Positions 8,191-16,608 of a stretch of 64,000 bases of DNA are shown piece after piece. Below the pieces are notes generated by a model that saw only the letters and a list, made by a program, of their open reading frames with translations, made no database searches and had not been told where the DNA came from. The position numbers and the translations under genes are program-made. Source of the stretch: Streptomyces sp. DSM 110735 (lineage in GTDB: Bacteria; Actinomycetota; Actinomycetes; Streptomycetales; Streptomycetaceae); the NCBI RefSeq assembly GCF_016482685.1, contig NZ_JACYHF010000010.1, positions 173,007 to 237,006 of the forward strand. The letters are read 5' to 3'. The stretch's first letter is position 1. Each line of letters opens with the position of its first letter.

Positions 8191-8349
8191 CTCCAGCCCC
8201 TCCGCCCCGGCCGCACGTTCGTCGCCCGCTTGGACTAACGAACCGGTTATCGGACGGTCGCGCACGGAAAACGGAAAGCGGGGGGGCGGAGAGAAGTGCG
8301 GCCCGCGCCGGAAGGGTCCGGGGCGGGCCGTTCGTGGGGCGGGGTGGGG

Positions 8350-8817
8350 TCAGATGCCCAGGTCCTTGATGATCTTCGCTACGTGACCTGTCGCCTTGAC
8401 GTTGTAGAGGGCCCGTTCGACCTTGCCGTTCTCGTCGACGATCACCGTGGAGCGGATGACGCCGACGACGGTCTTGCCGTAGAGCTTCTTCTCGCCGTAG
8501 GCGCCGTACGCCTCCAGGACCTGCTTGTCGGGGTCGGCCAGGAGGGTGACCTTCAGGGACTCCGCGTCGCGGAACTTGGCCAGCTTCTCCGGCTTGTCGG
8601 GGGAGATGCCGATGACGTCGTAGCCGGCGCCGGCCAGCAGCGCGAGGTTGTCGGTGAAGTCGCACGCCTGCTTGGTGCAGCCGGGGGTAAGTGCCGCGGG
8701 GTAGAAGTAGACGATGACCTTGCGGCCCTTGTGGTCCGCCAGGGACACCTCGTTGCCGTCGGCGTCGGGGAGGGTGAAGGCCGGGGCCGGGTCCCCGGGC
8801 TGGAGTCGCTCGCTCAT
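8350..8817 (-). CDS. bcp: Thiol peroxidase, Bcp-type peroxiredoxin
   Basis: A 155-residue AhpC/TSA-fold enzyme that reduces hydrogen peroxide and organic hydroperoxides using thioredoxin. It starts at ATG 8817. The active site reads YPAALTPGCTKQACDF: the peroxidatic Cys is residue 47, with a second Cys at 52 in the position used for resolving disulfides in many Bcp proteins. The conserved Thr three residues before Cys47 is present. The C-terminus ends HVAKIIKDLGI, as in the family. It is single-copy in its neighbourhood and divergent from the DUF3618 gene. The 159 bases between it and the HNH gene show only short GC-rich inverted repeats. Confidence 0.95.
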   Translation of the reverse strand: MSERLQPGDPAPAFTLPDADGNEVSLADHKGRKVIVYFYPAALTPGCTKQACDFTDNLALLAGAGYDVIGISPDKPEKLAKFRDAESLKVTLLADPDKQVLEAYGAYGEKKLYGKTVVGVIRSTVIVDENGKVERALYNVKATGHVAKIIKDLGI

Positions 8818-8921
8818 CCCGCCAGCCTAATCGGACGGACCGGGGCCCCTCGCCGTGCGGAGCGGCCAGGAACTGACAGACTGTTCACCACAAAGCATCA
8901 GCAGACTTCGGAGGCCGTACG

Positions 8922-9254
8922 GTGGCGGAGACGTCGGACACCAGAACACCGGCGCAGATCGAGGCGGACATCAAGCGCCGTCGTGAAGTGCTGGCCGAGA
9001 CGCTCGACGAGATCGGGGTGCGCGTGCACCCCAAGACGATCGTCGGCGATGCCAAGGCGAAGGCCGTCGCCAACCTCGACCACGTCTTCGGCCAGGCGTT
9101 CGTCACGGCCAACCGGGTGATGACCGAGGTACGGGACCAGTTCGTGGACGACGACGGCGCGCCCCGCATGGAGCGGATCGTGCCCGCCGCGCTGATCGTG
9201 GCGGGCGCGGTGGGTCTGGTCGTGGTCGGCGCGACCCGGCGGCGCAGGCGCTGA
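8922..9254 (+). CDS. DUF3618 domain membrane protein
   Basis: A 110-residue protein from GTG 8922. The DUF3618 signature TPAQIEADIKRRREVLAETL lies at residues 9-28. It is followed by an amphipathic helical stretch and a C-terminal hydrophobic segment (IVPAALIVAGAVGLVVVGA) capped by RRRRR. That layout predicts a single-pass membrane protein whose basic tail faces the cytoplasm. Its function is unknown. It is divergent from bcp with about 100 bases between starts and precedes a GroES-like gene by 24 bases, so the two are probably co-transcribed. Confidence 0.88.
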   Translation: MAETSDTRTPAQIEADIKRRREVLAETLDEIGVRVHPKTIVGDAKAKAVANLDHVFGQAFVTANRVMTEVRDQFVDDDGAPRMERIVPAALIVAGAVGLVVVGATRRRRR

Positions 9255-9278
9255 GCCGCGGCGGGTAGGTTCTGGGGT

Positions 9279-9638
9279 GTGAGCGCCAACAGAGACGAGC
9301 AGAGCACGCCCCACCACGACAAGCTGCCCATCCGGATGCTGCACGACCGGGTTCTCGTGCGGCAGGAGACCGGTGAGGGCGAGCGGCGGTCGGGCGGCGG
9401 CATCCTGATCCCCGCCACGGCGGCGGTCGGGCGCAGGCTGGCCTGGGCCGCGGTGGTGGCGGTCGGGCAGAACGTGCGGACGGTGGAGCCCGGTGACCGG
9501 GTGCTGTTCGACCCGGAGGACCTGGCCGAGGTCGAGGTGCGGGGGGTGGCGTACGTGCTCATGCGCGAGCGTGATCTGCACGCGGTGGCCGCCGACCGGT
9601 TCGAGGGGTCGGAGGACTCCACGGGGCTGTACCTGTAG
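9279..9638 (+). CDS. GroES-like (Cpn10) protein
   Basis: A 119-residue protein from GTG 9279. It has the chaperonin-10 fold pattern: PIRMLHDRVLVRQETGEGERRSGG, shown here as LHDRVLVR..GEGERRSGGGILIP, then WAAVVAVGQNVRTVEPGDRVLF and EVRGVAYVLMRERDLHAV. The mobile-loop glycine block (RRSGGGILIP) is conserved, but there is a 20-residue N-terminal extension and a C-terminal tail past the usual 95-100 residues. It is not next to groEL, so it is more likely an accessory co-chaperonin homologue than the housekeeping GroES. It follows the DUF3618 gene closely. Confidence 0.82.
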   Translation: MSANRDEQSTPHHDKLPIRMLHDRVLVRQETGEGERRSGGGILIPATAAVGRRLAWAAVVAVGQNVRTVEPGDRVLFDPEDLAEVEVRGVAYVLMRERDLHAVAADRFEGSEDSTGLYL

Positions 9639-9649
9639 GACCCGCTGAT

Positions 9650-9692
9650 ACGACGGAGGGGCTGGTGACCTGGTCACCAGCCCCTCCGTCGT
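9650..9692. terminator. Bidirectional terminator between GroES-like and PBP genes
   Basis: A perfect 21-bp inverted repeat (9650-9670 and 9672-9692) with a single central base lies between two convergent genes. It begins 11 bases after the GroES-like stop and ends 40 bases before the PBP stop. No T-run follows, which is usual for Streptomyces hairpin terminators. Confidence 0.8.
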
Positions 9693-9731
9693 GCAGTCAT
9701 GCAGTCGTACAGCCGTGCGGCCGTACGGGCG

Positions 9732-12700
9732 TCAGTCGCGGCGCCCGTTCAGCGCCGGACCGCCGAGCCCGGCCGGGAGACCGCCCGCGCCGCCGTCGGC
9801 CGCGCCACCGCCGCCGGTGGCGTCACCGCCGGTCGCGCCGCCGGGGGTGCCGCCGGTGGCCGCGCCGCCCGCGGCGTCTCCGCCGGTCGCCGCCCCGCCG
9901 GTGGTGGGGGCGCCGCCGGTGGCGCCGCCGTCGGTCGGGGTGCCGCCGGTCGCGCCGCCGTCGGTGGGCGTGCCGGTGGCGGCGCCGCCGGTCTGGCCGC
10001 CGTCGGTCGGCGTGGCGCCCTGGCTGGGCGTGCCGGTGGCGGTGCCGCCGTCCTGGCCCGCGTCGGTGCCGGGCTCGGTGGGCGCCAGGGTGGCGGGTGC
10101 CTCGACCTCGGCGCCCTGCTGGAGGTCCAGGTCGAAGGTGGCGGCGGGCTTCCCGCTGAGGGCGTCCTTCGTGTACTGCGCCCAGATCGCGGTGGGCGGA
10201 CCGCCACCGTTCATACGGGGCTGGCCGAGCGCGCCGTACAGCGGCTGGTGCTGTGCCGTGACCGGGTCCTGGCCCATGACCGCGACCACGGTGGCCAGGT
10301 CGGGGGTGTACCCGGCGAACCAGGCGGCGGTGTCGCGCTCGGCGGTGCCGGTCTTGCCCGCGGCGGGGCGCCCCGCTGCCTTCGCGGCCATGGCGGTACC
10401 GGTCTCGACGACGCTCCGGAGCACGGAGGTGGTGGTGTCGGCTGCCTCACGGCTGACGACCTGCTTGGACTGCCCGCCGGGGAGGGTCACCGGGTTGCCG
10501 CCCTTGGTGACCTTGTCGATGAGCGTGTACGTGCCGTGCCGCCCGTGGTTGGCGAGGGTGGCGTACGCCTGGGCCATCTCCAGGACGCTGGCGTTGGCGG
10601 TGCCGAGCGCGATGGACGGCGAGGGGTACATGTCGGGGGTGTCGGCGGGGATGCCGAGGTCGATCGCGGTCTTCTTGACCTTGGCGCCGGTGACGTCGGC
10701 GGCCATCTGCGCGTACACCGAGTTCACGGAGAGGTCGGTGGCCTTGCGGACGGTGATCTGGCCGTACGACTTCTGGTCCTCGTTCTCCGGGGCGTAGGCG
10801 CCGCCGCTCCAGCCCTGTACGGGGCGCTTGTTGGTGCCGTCGTAGTAGGTGTTCGGGGTGATCGGCTTGCCGTCCTGGGTGGTGGAGCCGTTCTGGACCG
10901 CCGAGGTGAACACGAACGGCTTGAAGGTGGAGCCGACCTGGAAGTCACCGCGGGTGGCGCCGTTGGTGTACTGCTTCAGGTAGTCGATGCCACCGTAGAG
11001 CGCGACCACGCGACCGGTCTTGGGGTCGACGGAGGCGCCGCCCGCGCGGACGTAGGTGTCGGCCTTGTTGTTCTTGTTCAGCTTGGAGATGAGCTGGTCG
11101 TCGACGGCCTTGACGAAGTCGTCCTGCTTGTCCTTCTGGATGGTGGTCGTGATGCGGTAACCACCGCGCGTCATCTGCTCCTTGGTGAGGATGTGGTGGT
11201 CGGTGAGGTAGTCCTTGACCGCCTCGACGAGGTAACCGCGCTGGCCGGACAGACCGGTGGAGATGGTCTGTTCCCTCGGCATGGGGAACTTCAGTCCGGT
11301 GCGCTCGGACTGCGACAGCCAGCCCTTCTTGACCATGCCGTCCAGGACGTAGTTCCAACGGGCCACGGCGGCGGGCTTGTTCTCGGGGTGGGCGACGACG
11401 TCGTACTCGCTGGGCGCGTTGACGAGCGCGGCGAGGTAGGCGGCGTGGGCGGCGTCGAGCTTGACGGCGTCCTTGCCGTAGTACGCCTGGGCGGCGGCCT
11501 GGATGCCGTAGGCGCCGCGGCCGAAGAAGCTGGTGTTGAGGTAGCCCTGGAGGATCTCGTCCTTGGACTTCTCGCGGCCGAGCTTGACCGAGATGAAGAA
11601 CTCCTTCGCCTTGCGGGTCAGGGTCTGTTCCTGCGCCAGGTAGTAGTTCTTCACGTACTGCTGGGTGATGGTGGAGCCGGACTGCTTGCCCTTGCCGGTG
11701 GCCATGTTCCAGCCCGCGCGGAGCATCGCCTTGGGGTCGACGGCGGGCTCGGTGTAGAAGTCCCGGTCCTCGGCGGCGAGTACGGCGTGCTGGGCGTTCT
11801 TGGAGACCTCGGAGAGGTTGACGTTCTCGCGGTTGACCTGGCTGTCGCGGGTGTCGCGGGCGAGCTGGGAGCCGTCGGCGTAGAGGTAGACGTTGCTCTG
11901 CTTGGTGGCGAGGGCGTTGGCGGGCGGGATCTTCACCATCGAGTAGCCGAGGAAGAAGAGCCCGACGAGCAGCAGTGCGCCGACGACGACGGTGCCGAGG
12001 ATCAGGCGCCAGCCGGGGACGAAGCGGCGCCAGCCGGTGCGCTTGGGCTTCTTGCCGTTGCCGTTACCGCTGCCGTTACCGCTGCCGCTGGCTGCGGTGG
12101 TGGTCTCCGGGGCGGTGTCCGAGGTACGGGGGATGACGCTGGTGGCCGCGGCGGCGCTTCCCGTGCCGGTGACGGTGGGGGCGGCGGGCGTGGTGGGCTG
12201 CTTGTCCCCCTGGCGGGGGGCGTTGACGCGCCGGAGCACCTGCGTGTGCTCGTCTGCGGGCGGCTCGCCCTTGGGGTCCTTGATCCGCCGCAGCACCTGG
12301 GTGCTCTCGGTGGGCGGGGGCTCGCTCTGGTTCCCGCCCTTGGCGCCCTGCGGCGCCTTGATCCGCCGGAGCACCTGCGTGCTCTCGGCAGCGGGCGTCT
12401 CCTCGGCACCGGAACGAGGTCCGGGGACGGAGGGGGTCTGGGCGGTGCCCTGCTTGGCACCGGGGGCACCGGAGGCCGAACGGCCGGACTGGGGAGCCTG
12501 GTTGGGGCGCCCGGAGGGGTCGGCACCGGGTCCCTGACCGGCGGCGCCGCCGGTCTGGCCGGTCTGGCCCGTGCGGGACGTGCCGCCGAGCTGGGCTGCC
12601 TGACCGCCGCCCTGAGCGGGACGGGAGGCTCCGCCGGTCTGGCCGGTCTGGCCAGGACGGGACGCGCCGCCGCCCTGAGCCGGACGCTCGGCACCGGAGC

Positions 12701-13802
12701 CCTGGTCGGGACGGCTCGCGCCGCCGAACGGGGACGCCTGGGCGCTCTGCGTCGAGCGCTCGGCACCAGTCCCCTGGGACGTCTGGCCACCCTGCGCGGA
12801 ACGGGACGCGTCACCGGTCTGACTGGGGCGACCCGCGCCGCCGGACGGGGACTGGCCCGGACGGCTCGCGCCGCCGAGCTGGTCCGCCCGGCCGCCCTGC
12901 GTCGAGCGCTCGGCACCGGTGCCCTGGGGCGCCTGGCCGGTCCGGCCCGGACGGTCGGCAGTACGAGCCGCCGACGGCTCCTGGCCCTGACGGTCGGCGC
13001 CAGCGGATTGAGCGCCCTGGCCCTCGCGGCCGGAACCACCCGAACCGCCGACCTGACCAGCACCCTGGCCCGGACGACCCGCGCCGGAGCCCTGCGAAGA
13101 CGCGCGGTCGGCGGCGGTCTGACCGCCCTGTGCCGGACGACCCGGACCACCGGTCTGAGCGCCCGCACCAGAAGCCTGGCCCGGCTGTCCGCCCTGCCCC
13201 GCCTGGTTCGACTGACCACTCCGACCCGTACCGGCGGGCTGACCCGCCTGAGCGACCCGACCCGGAGAATCGGCGCCCGCGCCCTGACCGGGGCGCCCCG
13301 CACCGGAAGCCTGACCGCCCGAACGCGCGCCGTCCGCGCCGCCAGCCTGGCCACCCTGTGTCGGGCGACCCGGACCACCGGCCTGACCGCTCTGGCTGCC
13401 CTGCCCCGGACCACTCGCACCGGAACCCTGGCCCGACGGGCGACCCGCACCGGAACCCTGACCCGGCTGGCCACCCTGACCGGGACGACCCGCACCGGAG
13501 CCGTCGCCCGACAGACGCCCCGCCCCGGAACGCCCCGCACCGGAACCCTCGCCCGGCCGTCCACCCTGCCCCGGGCGCCCCGCGTCGGAAGTCGGACCCG
13601 GGCGGTCCGTACCTCCGGCAGGGCGCCCCGCAGGGGAATCGCCCGCGTCACGTGGCTGGTCCCCCTCGGCCGTCCCGCCCCCCGGACCCCCGGGGGTCCG
13701 GGGGACCGGCTTCGCCTGGTGGCCCGGTTCGGGCCCCTCAGCCGGCTGCGGTGCGCCGGGCGCCCCGCCCTCGGTCGGCCGATGCGGCTGCTCGTCGCTC
13801 AT
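9732..13802 (-). CDS. Class A penicillin-binding protein with long disordered cytoplasmic tail
   Basis: A bifunctional glycosyltransferase/transpeptidase (1356 residues from ATG 13802; GTG 13811 is an alternative) that polymerises and cross-links peptidoglycan outside the membrane. Residues 1 to about 590 are a cytoplasmic, Gly/Gln/Ser/Arg-rich disordered region dominated by GRPGQGGQ-like repeats. It includes three STQVLRR or HTQVLRR motifs with Thr at 475, 501 and 520. The single membrane helix is at about 598-622. The GT51 domain has catalytic Glu678 in AAEDRDFY. The transpeptidase has SxxK (Ser958, Lys961), SVN (Ser1025) and KTGTAE (Lys1150). A Gly/Thr/Ala-rich tail (TGTPTDGG repeats) ends the protein. 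Typical class A PBPs are 650-800 residues, so the tail is unusually long. Confidence 0.93.
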   Translation of the reverse strand: MSDEQPHRPTEGGAPGAPQPAEGPEPGHQAKPVPRTPGGPGGGTAEGDQPRDAGDSPAGRPAGGTDRPGPTSDAGRPGQGGRPGEGSGAGRSGAGRLSGDGSGAGRPGQGGQPGQGSGAGRPSGQGSGASGPGQGSQSGQAGGPGRPTQGGQAGGADGARSGGQASGAGRPGQGAGADSPGRVAQAGQPAGTGRSGQSNQAGQGGQPGQASGAGAQTGGPGRPAQGGQTAADRASSQGSGAGRPGQGAGQVGGSGGSGREGQGAQSAGADRQGQEPSAARTADRPGRTGQAPQGTGAERSTQGGRADQLGGASRPGQSPSGGAGRPSQTGDASRSAQGGQTSQGTGAERSTQSAQASPFGGASRPDQGSGAERPAQGGGASRPGQTGQTGGASRPAQGGGQAAQLGGTSRTGQTGQTGGAAGQGPGADPSGRPNQAPQSGRSASGAPGAKQGTAQTPSVPGPRSGAEETPAAESTQVLRRIKAPQGAKGGNQSEPPPTESTQVLRRIKDPKGEPPADEHTQVLRRVNAPRQGDKQPTTPAAPTVTGTGSAAAATSVIPRTSDTAPETTTAASGSGNGSGNGNGKKPKRTGWRRFVPGWRLILGTVVVGALLLVGLFFLGYSMVKIPPANALATKQSNVYLYADGSQLARDTRDSQVNRENVNLSEVSKNAQHAVLAAEDRDFYTEPAVDPKAMLRAGWNMATGKGKQSGSTITQQYVKNYYLAQEQTLTRKAKEFFISVKLGREKSKDEILQGYLNTSFFGRGAYGIQAAAQAYYGKDAVKLDAAHAAYLAALVNAPSEYDVVAHPENKPAAVARWNYVLDGMVKKGWLSQSERTGLKFPMPREQTISTGLSGQRGYLVEAVKDYLTDHHILTKEQMTRGGYRITTTIQKDKQDDFVKAVDDQLISKLNKNNKADTYVRAGGASVDPKTGRVVALYGGIDYLKQYTNGATRGDFQVGSTFKPFVFTSAVQNGSTTQDGKPITPNTYYDGTNKRPVQGWSGGAYAPENEDQKSYGQITVRKATDLSVNSVYAQMAADVTGAKVKKTAIDLGIPADTPDMYPSPSIALGTANASVLEMAQAYATLANHGRHGTYTLIDKVTKGGNPVTLPGGQSKQVVSREAADTTTSVLRSVVETGTAMAAKAAGRPAAGKTGTAERDTAAWFAGYTPDLATVVAVMGQDPVTAQHQPLYGALGQPRMNGGGPPTAIWAQYTKDALSGKPAATFDLDLQQGAEVEAPATLAPTEPGTDAGQDGGTATGTPSQGATPTDGGQTGGAATGTPTDGGATGGTPTDGGATGGAPTTGGAATGGDAAGGAATGGTPGGATGGDATGGGGAADGGAGGLPAGLGGPALNGRRD

Positions 13803-14006
13803 CTCGTGCACGGACTCCTGTTTCGCGTCGTACGTTTCCGTACGCCTCGTACGCCTACCTGCGCCCCCAGTTTGAAGACTCTCGCACCTGGCGTTCCGTT
13901 CCCGGATTCAGGCACGCTTCCGGCACGGAAAATGCGTGGCCGGTCGCCGGGCCTCCGGACTAGGCTCCTGCGCTTCGGTGTCGAAGAGTCCAGGAGGTGG
14001 ACCGAC

Positions 14007-14807
14007 GTGAGCGCGGGACGGTTGTACGCGGCCGTCGCAGCAGGGGGATTCAGACGGTACGCGACCTACCGGGCAGCCACTGCGGCAGGGGTGTTCACCA
14101 ACACGGTCTTCGGACTCGTCATCGTCTCCACCTATCGCGCCCTGTGGGACGCCCGCCCGCACCTCGGGGGGTACGACGAGGCGCAGGCCGTGACGTACGT
14201 GTGGCTGGGGCAGGCGCTGCTGTCGACGCTCGCGATCGGCGGCGGGGGCGCCGAGGAGGAGTTGATGGAACGCATCCGTACGGGTGATGTGGCGATCGAC
14301 CTGTACCGCCCCGCGGATCTTCAACTGTGGTGGCTGGCCACGGATCTGGGGCGGGCGTTCTTCCAGTTGCTGGGGCGCGGGGTCGTGCCGTTCGTGGTGG
14401 GCGTCCTGTGTTACCCGGCGTATCTGCCCACGGACGCGGGCACGTGGCTCGCCTTCCTCGTCGCGGTCGTGCTGGCGATGCTGGTGGGCTTCGGCATCCG
14501 CTATCTCGTCGCGCTGAGCGCGTTCTGGCTCATGGACGGGGTCGGAATGGCTCAAATGGCGTGGCTGGCCGGGGTGTTCTGCTCGGGGATGCTGCTGCCG
14601 CTGAACGTGTTCCCGGGCGCGCTCGGCGAGGTCGTGCGCGCGCTGCCGTGGTCCTCGCTGCTTCAGGCTCCGGCGGACGTGCTGCTGGGACGGGCGGACC
14701 CGCTGGGGACGTATCTCTTCCAGGGCGCGTGGGCGGTGGCGCTGCTCGGCGCGGGCAGGCTGCTGCAGTCGGCGGCGACGCGGCGGGTGGTGGTCCAGGG
14801 TGGCTGA
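14007..14807 (+). CDS. ABC-2 type transporter permease, first subunit
   Basis: A 266-residue, six-helix permease from GTG 14007, preceded by CAGGAGG. It resembles the DUF990/ABC-2 permeases of Streptomyces three-gene exporters. Helices can be traced from TNTVFGLVIVSTYRALW, PFVVGVLCYPAYL, WLAFLVAVVLAMLVGFGIRY and QMAWLAGVFCSGMLLPL. It overlaps the next permease gene by 8 bases, so the two are translationally linked. The two permeases plus the ATPase at 15631 make a complete exporter. The substrate is unknown, though proximity to a PBP gene hints at envelope work. The very long antisense frame that covers the PBP gene runs into this gene by chance. Confidence 0.88.
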   Translation: MSAGRLYAAVAAGGFRRYATYRAATAAGVFTNTVFGLVIVSTYRALWDARPHLGGYDEAQAVTYVWLGQALLSTLAIGGGGAEEELMERIRTGDVAIDLYRPADLQLWWLATDLGRAFFQLLGRGVVPFVVGVLCYPAYLPTDAGTWLAFLVAVVLAMLVGFGIRYLVALSAFWLMDGVGMAQMAWLAGVFCSGMLLPLNVFPGALGEVVRALPWSSLLQAPADVLLGRADPLGTYLFQGAWAVALLGAGRLLQSAATRRVVVQGG

Positions 14808-15627
14808 GGACACCGTGGGGCGGGTGCGGGAGGGCGCCCGCACTTACCGGCTGGTGGCGGGCATGTGGCTGCGCTCGACGATGGCGTACCGCGCGTCCTT
14901 CGCGATGACCGCGTTCGGGAACTTCGCGGCGACCTCCTTCGACTTCGTGACGATCATGCTGATGTTCTCGCGGGTGGAGAAGCTGGGCGGCTGGACGCTG
15001 CCGGAGGTGGCGTTCCTGTACGGGCTGTCGGGGCTGTCCTTCGGTCTGGCCGACCTGGCGATCGGCTCGATGGACCGCCTCGGGCGCCGGGTGCGCGACG
15101 GCACGCTGGACACCCTGCTGGTCCGCCCGGCGCCGGTCCTCGCGCAGGTGGCGGCGGACAAGTTCGCGCTGCGGCGCCTTGGCCGGGTGACGCAGGGCGC
15201 GCTGGTGCTCGGCTGGTCGCTGGCAGAGCTGGACGTCGACTGGACGGCGCCGAAGCTGATCCTGCTGCCGCTGACGGTGGTGAGCGGGTTCGGGATCTTC
15301 TGCGCGGTGTTCGTGGCGGGGGCGGCGTTCCAGTTCGTGGCGCAGGACGCCTCGGAGGTGCAGAACGCGTTCACCTACGGCGGTACGACGCTGCTCCAGT
15401 ACCCGCCGACGGTGTTCGGGCGGGAGCTGGTGCGCGGGGTGACGTTCGTGCTGCCGCTGGCCTTCGTCAACTGGCTGCCCGCCTGTTATGTGCTGGGGCG
15501 GCCGTATCCGCTGCGTCTTCCGGCGTGGGTGGCGTTCGCGCCGCTGCCGGTCGCGGTGGGCTGCTGCGCGCTGGCGGGGCTGGCGTGGCGGGCGGGACTT
15601 CGTTCGTATCGGAGCACAGGGAGCTAG
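14800..15627 (+). CDS. ABC-2 type transporter permease, second subunit
   Basis: A 275-residue, six-helix permease from GTG 14800, overlapping the first permease gene by 8 bases. Key segments are GMWLRSTMAYRASFAMTAFG, RVEKLGGWTLPEVAFLYGLS and LGRRVRDGTLDTLLVRPAPV; the last, a conserved cytoplasmic block before the third helix, is typical of the DUF990 ABC-2 family. It is partnered with the preceding permease and the ATPase that starts three bases after its stop. The substrate cannot be predicted. Confidence 0.88.
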   Translation: MAEDTVGRVREGARTYRLVAGMWLRSTMAYRASFAMTAFGNFAATSFDFVTIMLMFSRVEKLGGWTLPEVAFLYGLSGLSFGLADLAIGSMDRLGRRVRDGTLDTLLVRPAPVLAQVAADKFALRRLGRVTQGALVLGWSLAELDVDWTAPKLILLPLTVVSGFGIFCAVFVAGAAFQFVAQDASEVQNAFTYGGTTLLQYPPTVFGRELVRGVTFVLPLAFVNWLPACYVLGRPYPLRLPAWVAFAPLPVAVGCCALAGLAWRAGLRSYRSTGS

Positions 15628-15630
15628 CGG

Positions 15631-16599
15631 ATGGCGGACGCTGATTTCATCGCGCTGGAGAAGGTCGAGAAGGTCTTCCAGGTGCGCAGGAAGACCGGGT
15701 TCCTGAAGCGGGAGCGGCGCGAGGTGCGGGCGGTGGACTCGCTGTCGTTCACCGTGGCGCGCGGCGAGATGGTGGGGTACATCGGTCCGAACGGCGCCGG
15801 GAAGTCGACCACGATCAAGATGCTGACCGGCATCCTGACGCCGAGCGCGGGCAGGCTGCGGGTGGCCGGGATCGACCCGTCGCGGGAGCGGACGCGCCTC
15901 GCGCACCGGATCGGGGTGGTGTTCGGGCAGCGTACGACGCTGTGGTGGGACCTGCCGCTGATCGACTCGTACCGGCTGGCGCACCGCATGTACCGCGTCC
16001 CGGACGCCCGTTACCGGGAGAACCTGGACCGCTGCGTCGAACTCCTCGAACTCCAGGACCTGTTGGATGTTCCGGTACGCCAACTCTCCCTGGGCCAGCG
16101 GATGCGCGGCGACATCGCCGCCGCCCTGCTGCACGACCCCGAGGTGCTGTACCTGGACGAGCCGACGATCGGTCTGGATGTCGTCTCGAAGGCGAAAGTC
16201 CGGGGATTCCTCAAGGAGTTGAACTCCGAGCGCGGCACCACGGTCCTGCTGACCACTCACGACCTCCAGGACATCGAGCAGTTGTGCTCGCGGGTGATGG
16301 TGATCGACCACGGCAGGCTGATGTACGACGGCGCGCTGGCGGGGCTGCACGAGGCGGCGGACGGCGAGCGGACGCTGGTGGTGGACCTGGAGCGGGAGCT
16401 GCCGCCGGTGGAGGTGCCCTCGGCGCGGGTGGTCCGGGTGGAGGGTCCCCGGCAGTGGCTGGCGTTCCCGGCGGGGCAGTCGGCGGCGCCGCTGGTGGCG
16501 CATCTGGCGGCGGTCTATCCCCTGGTGGACCTCTCGGTGCGCGAACCCGACATCGAGTCGGTCATCGCCAAGATGTACGCGGAGAAGGCGGTCTCGTAG
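15631..16599 (+). CDS. ABC transporter ATP-binding protein
   Basis: A 322-residue ATPase that powers the two permeases encoded just upstream. Walker A is GPNGAGKST at about residues 51-59, the Q-loop is around VVFGQ, the signature is LSLGQRMR at about 151, Walker B is VLYLDEPTIGLD, and the switch histidine is in TTHDLQD. A C-terminal extension of about 90 residues after the nucleotide-binding domain is common in the ABC-2 exporter branch. A short insertion (RRKTGFLKRERREVRAVDS) before Walker A marks the same subfamily. It starts three bases after the preceding stop, so this is a clear operon. Confidence 0.95.
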   Translation: MADADFIALEKVEKVFQVRRKTGFLKRERREVRAVDSLSFTVARGEMVGYIGPNGAGKSTTIKMLTGILTPSAGRLRVAGIDPSRERTRLAHRIGVVFGQRTTLWWDLPLIDSYRLAHRMYRVPDARYRENLDRCVELLELQDLLDVPVRQLSLGQRMRGDIAAALLHDPEVLYLDEPTIGLDVVSKAKVRGFLKELNSERGTTVLLTTHDLQDIEQLCSRVMVIDHGRLMYDGALAGLHEAADGERTLVVDLERELPPVEVPSARVVRVEGPRQWLAFPAGQSAAPLVAHLAAVYPLVDLSVREPDIESVIAKMYAEKAVS

Positions 16600-16608
16600 T
16601 CTGCTGTC

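Noticed and set aside
12002..13963. Separate repeat-protein genes in other frames of the PBP tail
   Set aside because: Arg- or Pro-rich frames on both strands overlap the PBP frame, which alone continues into conserved domains.
9699..14807. A 1702-codon open frame on the plus strand
   Set aside because: It runs antisense to the whole PBP gene and only its last 266 codons are a real permease. The open frame results from high GC at third positions opposite repetitive Gly/Gln codons.
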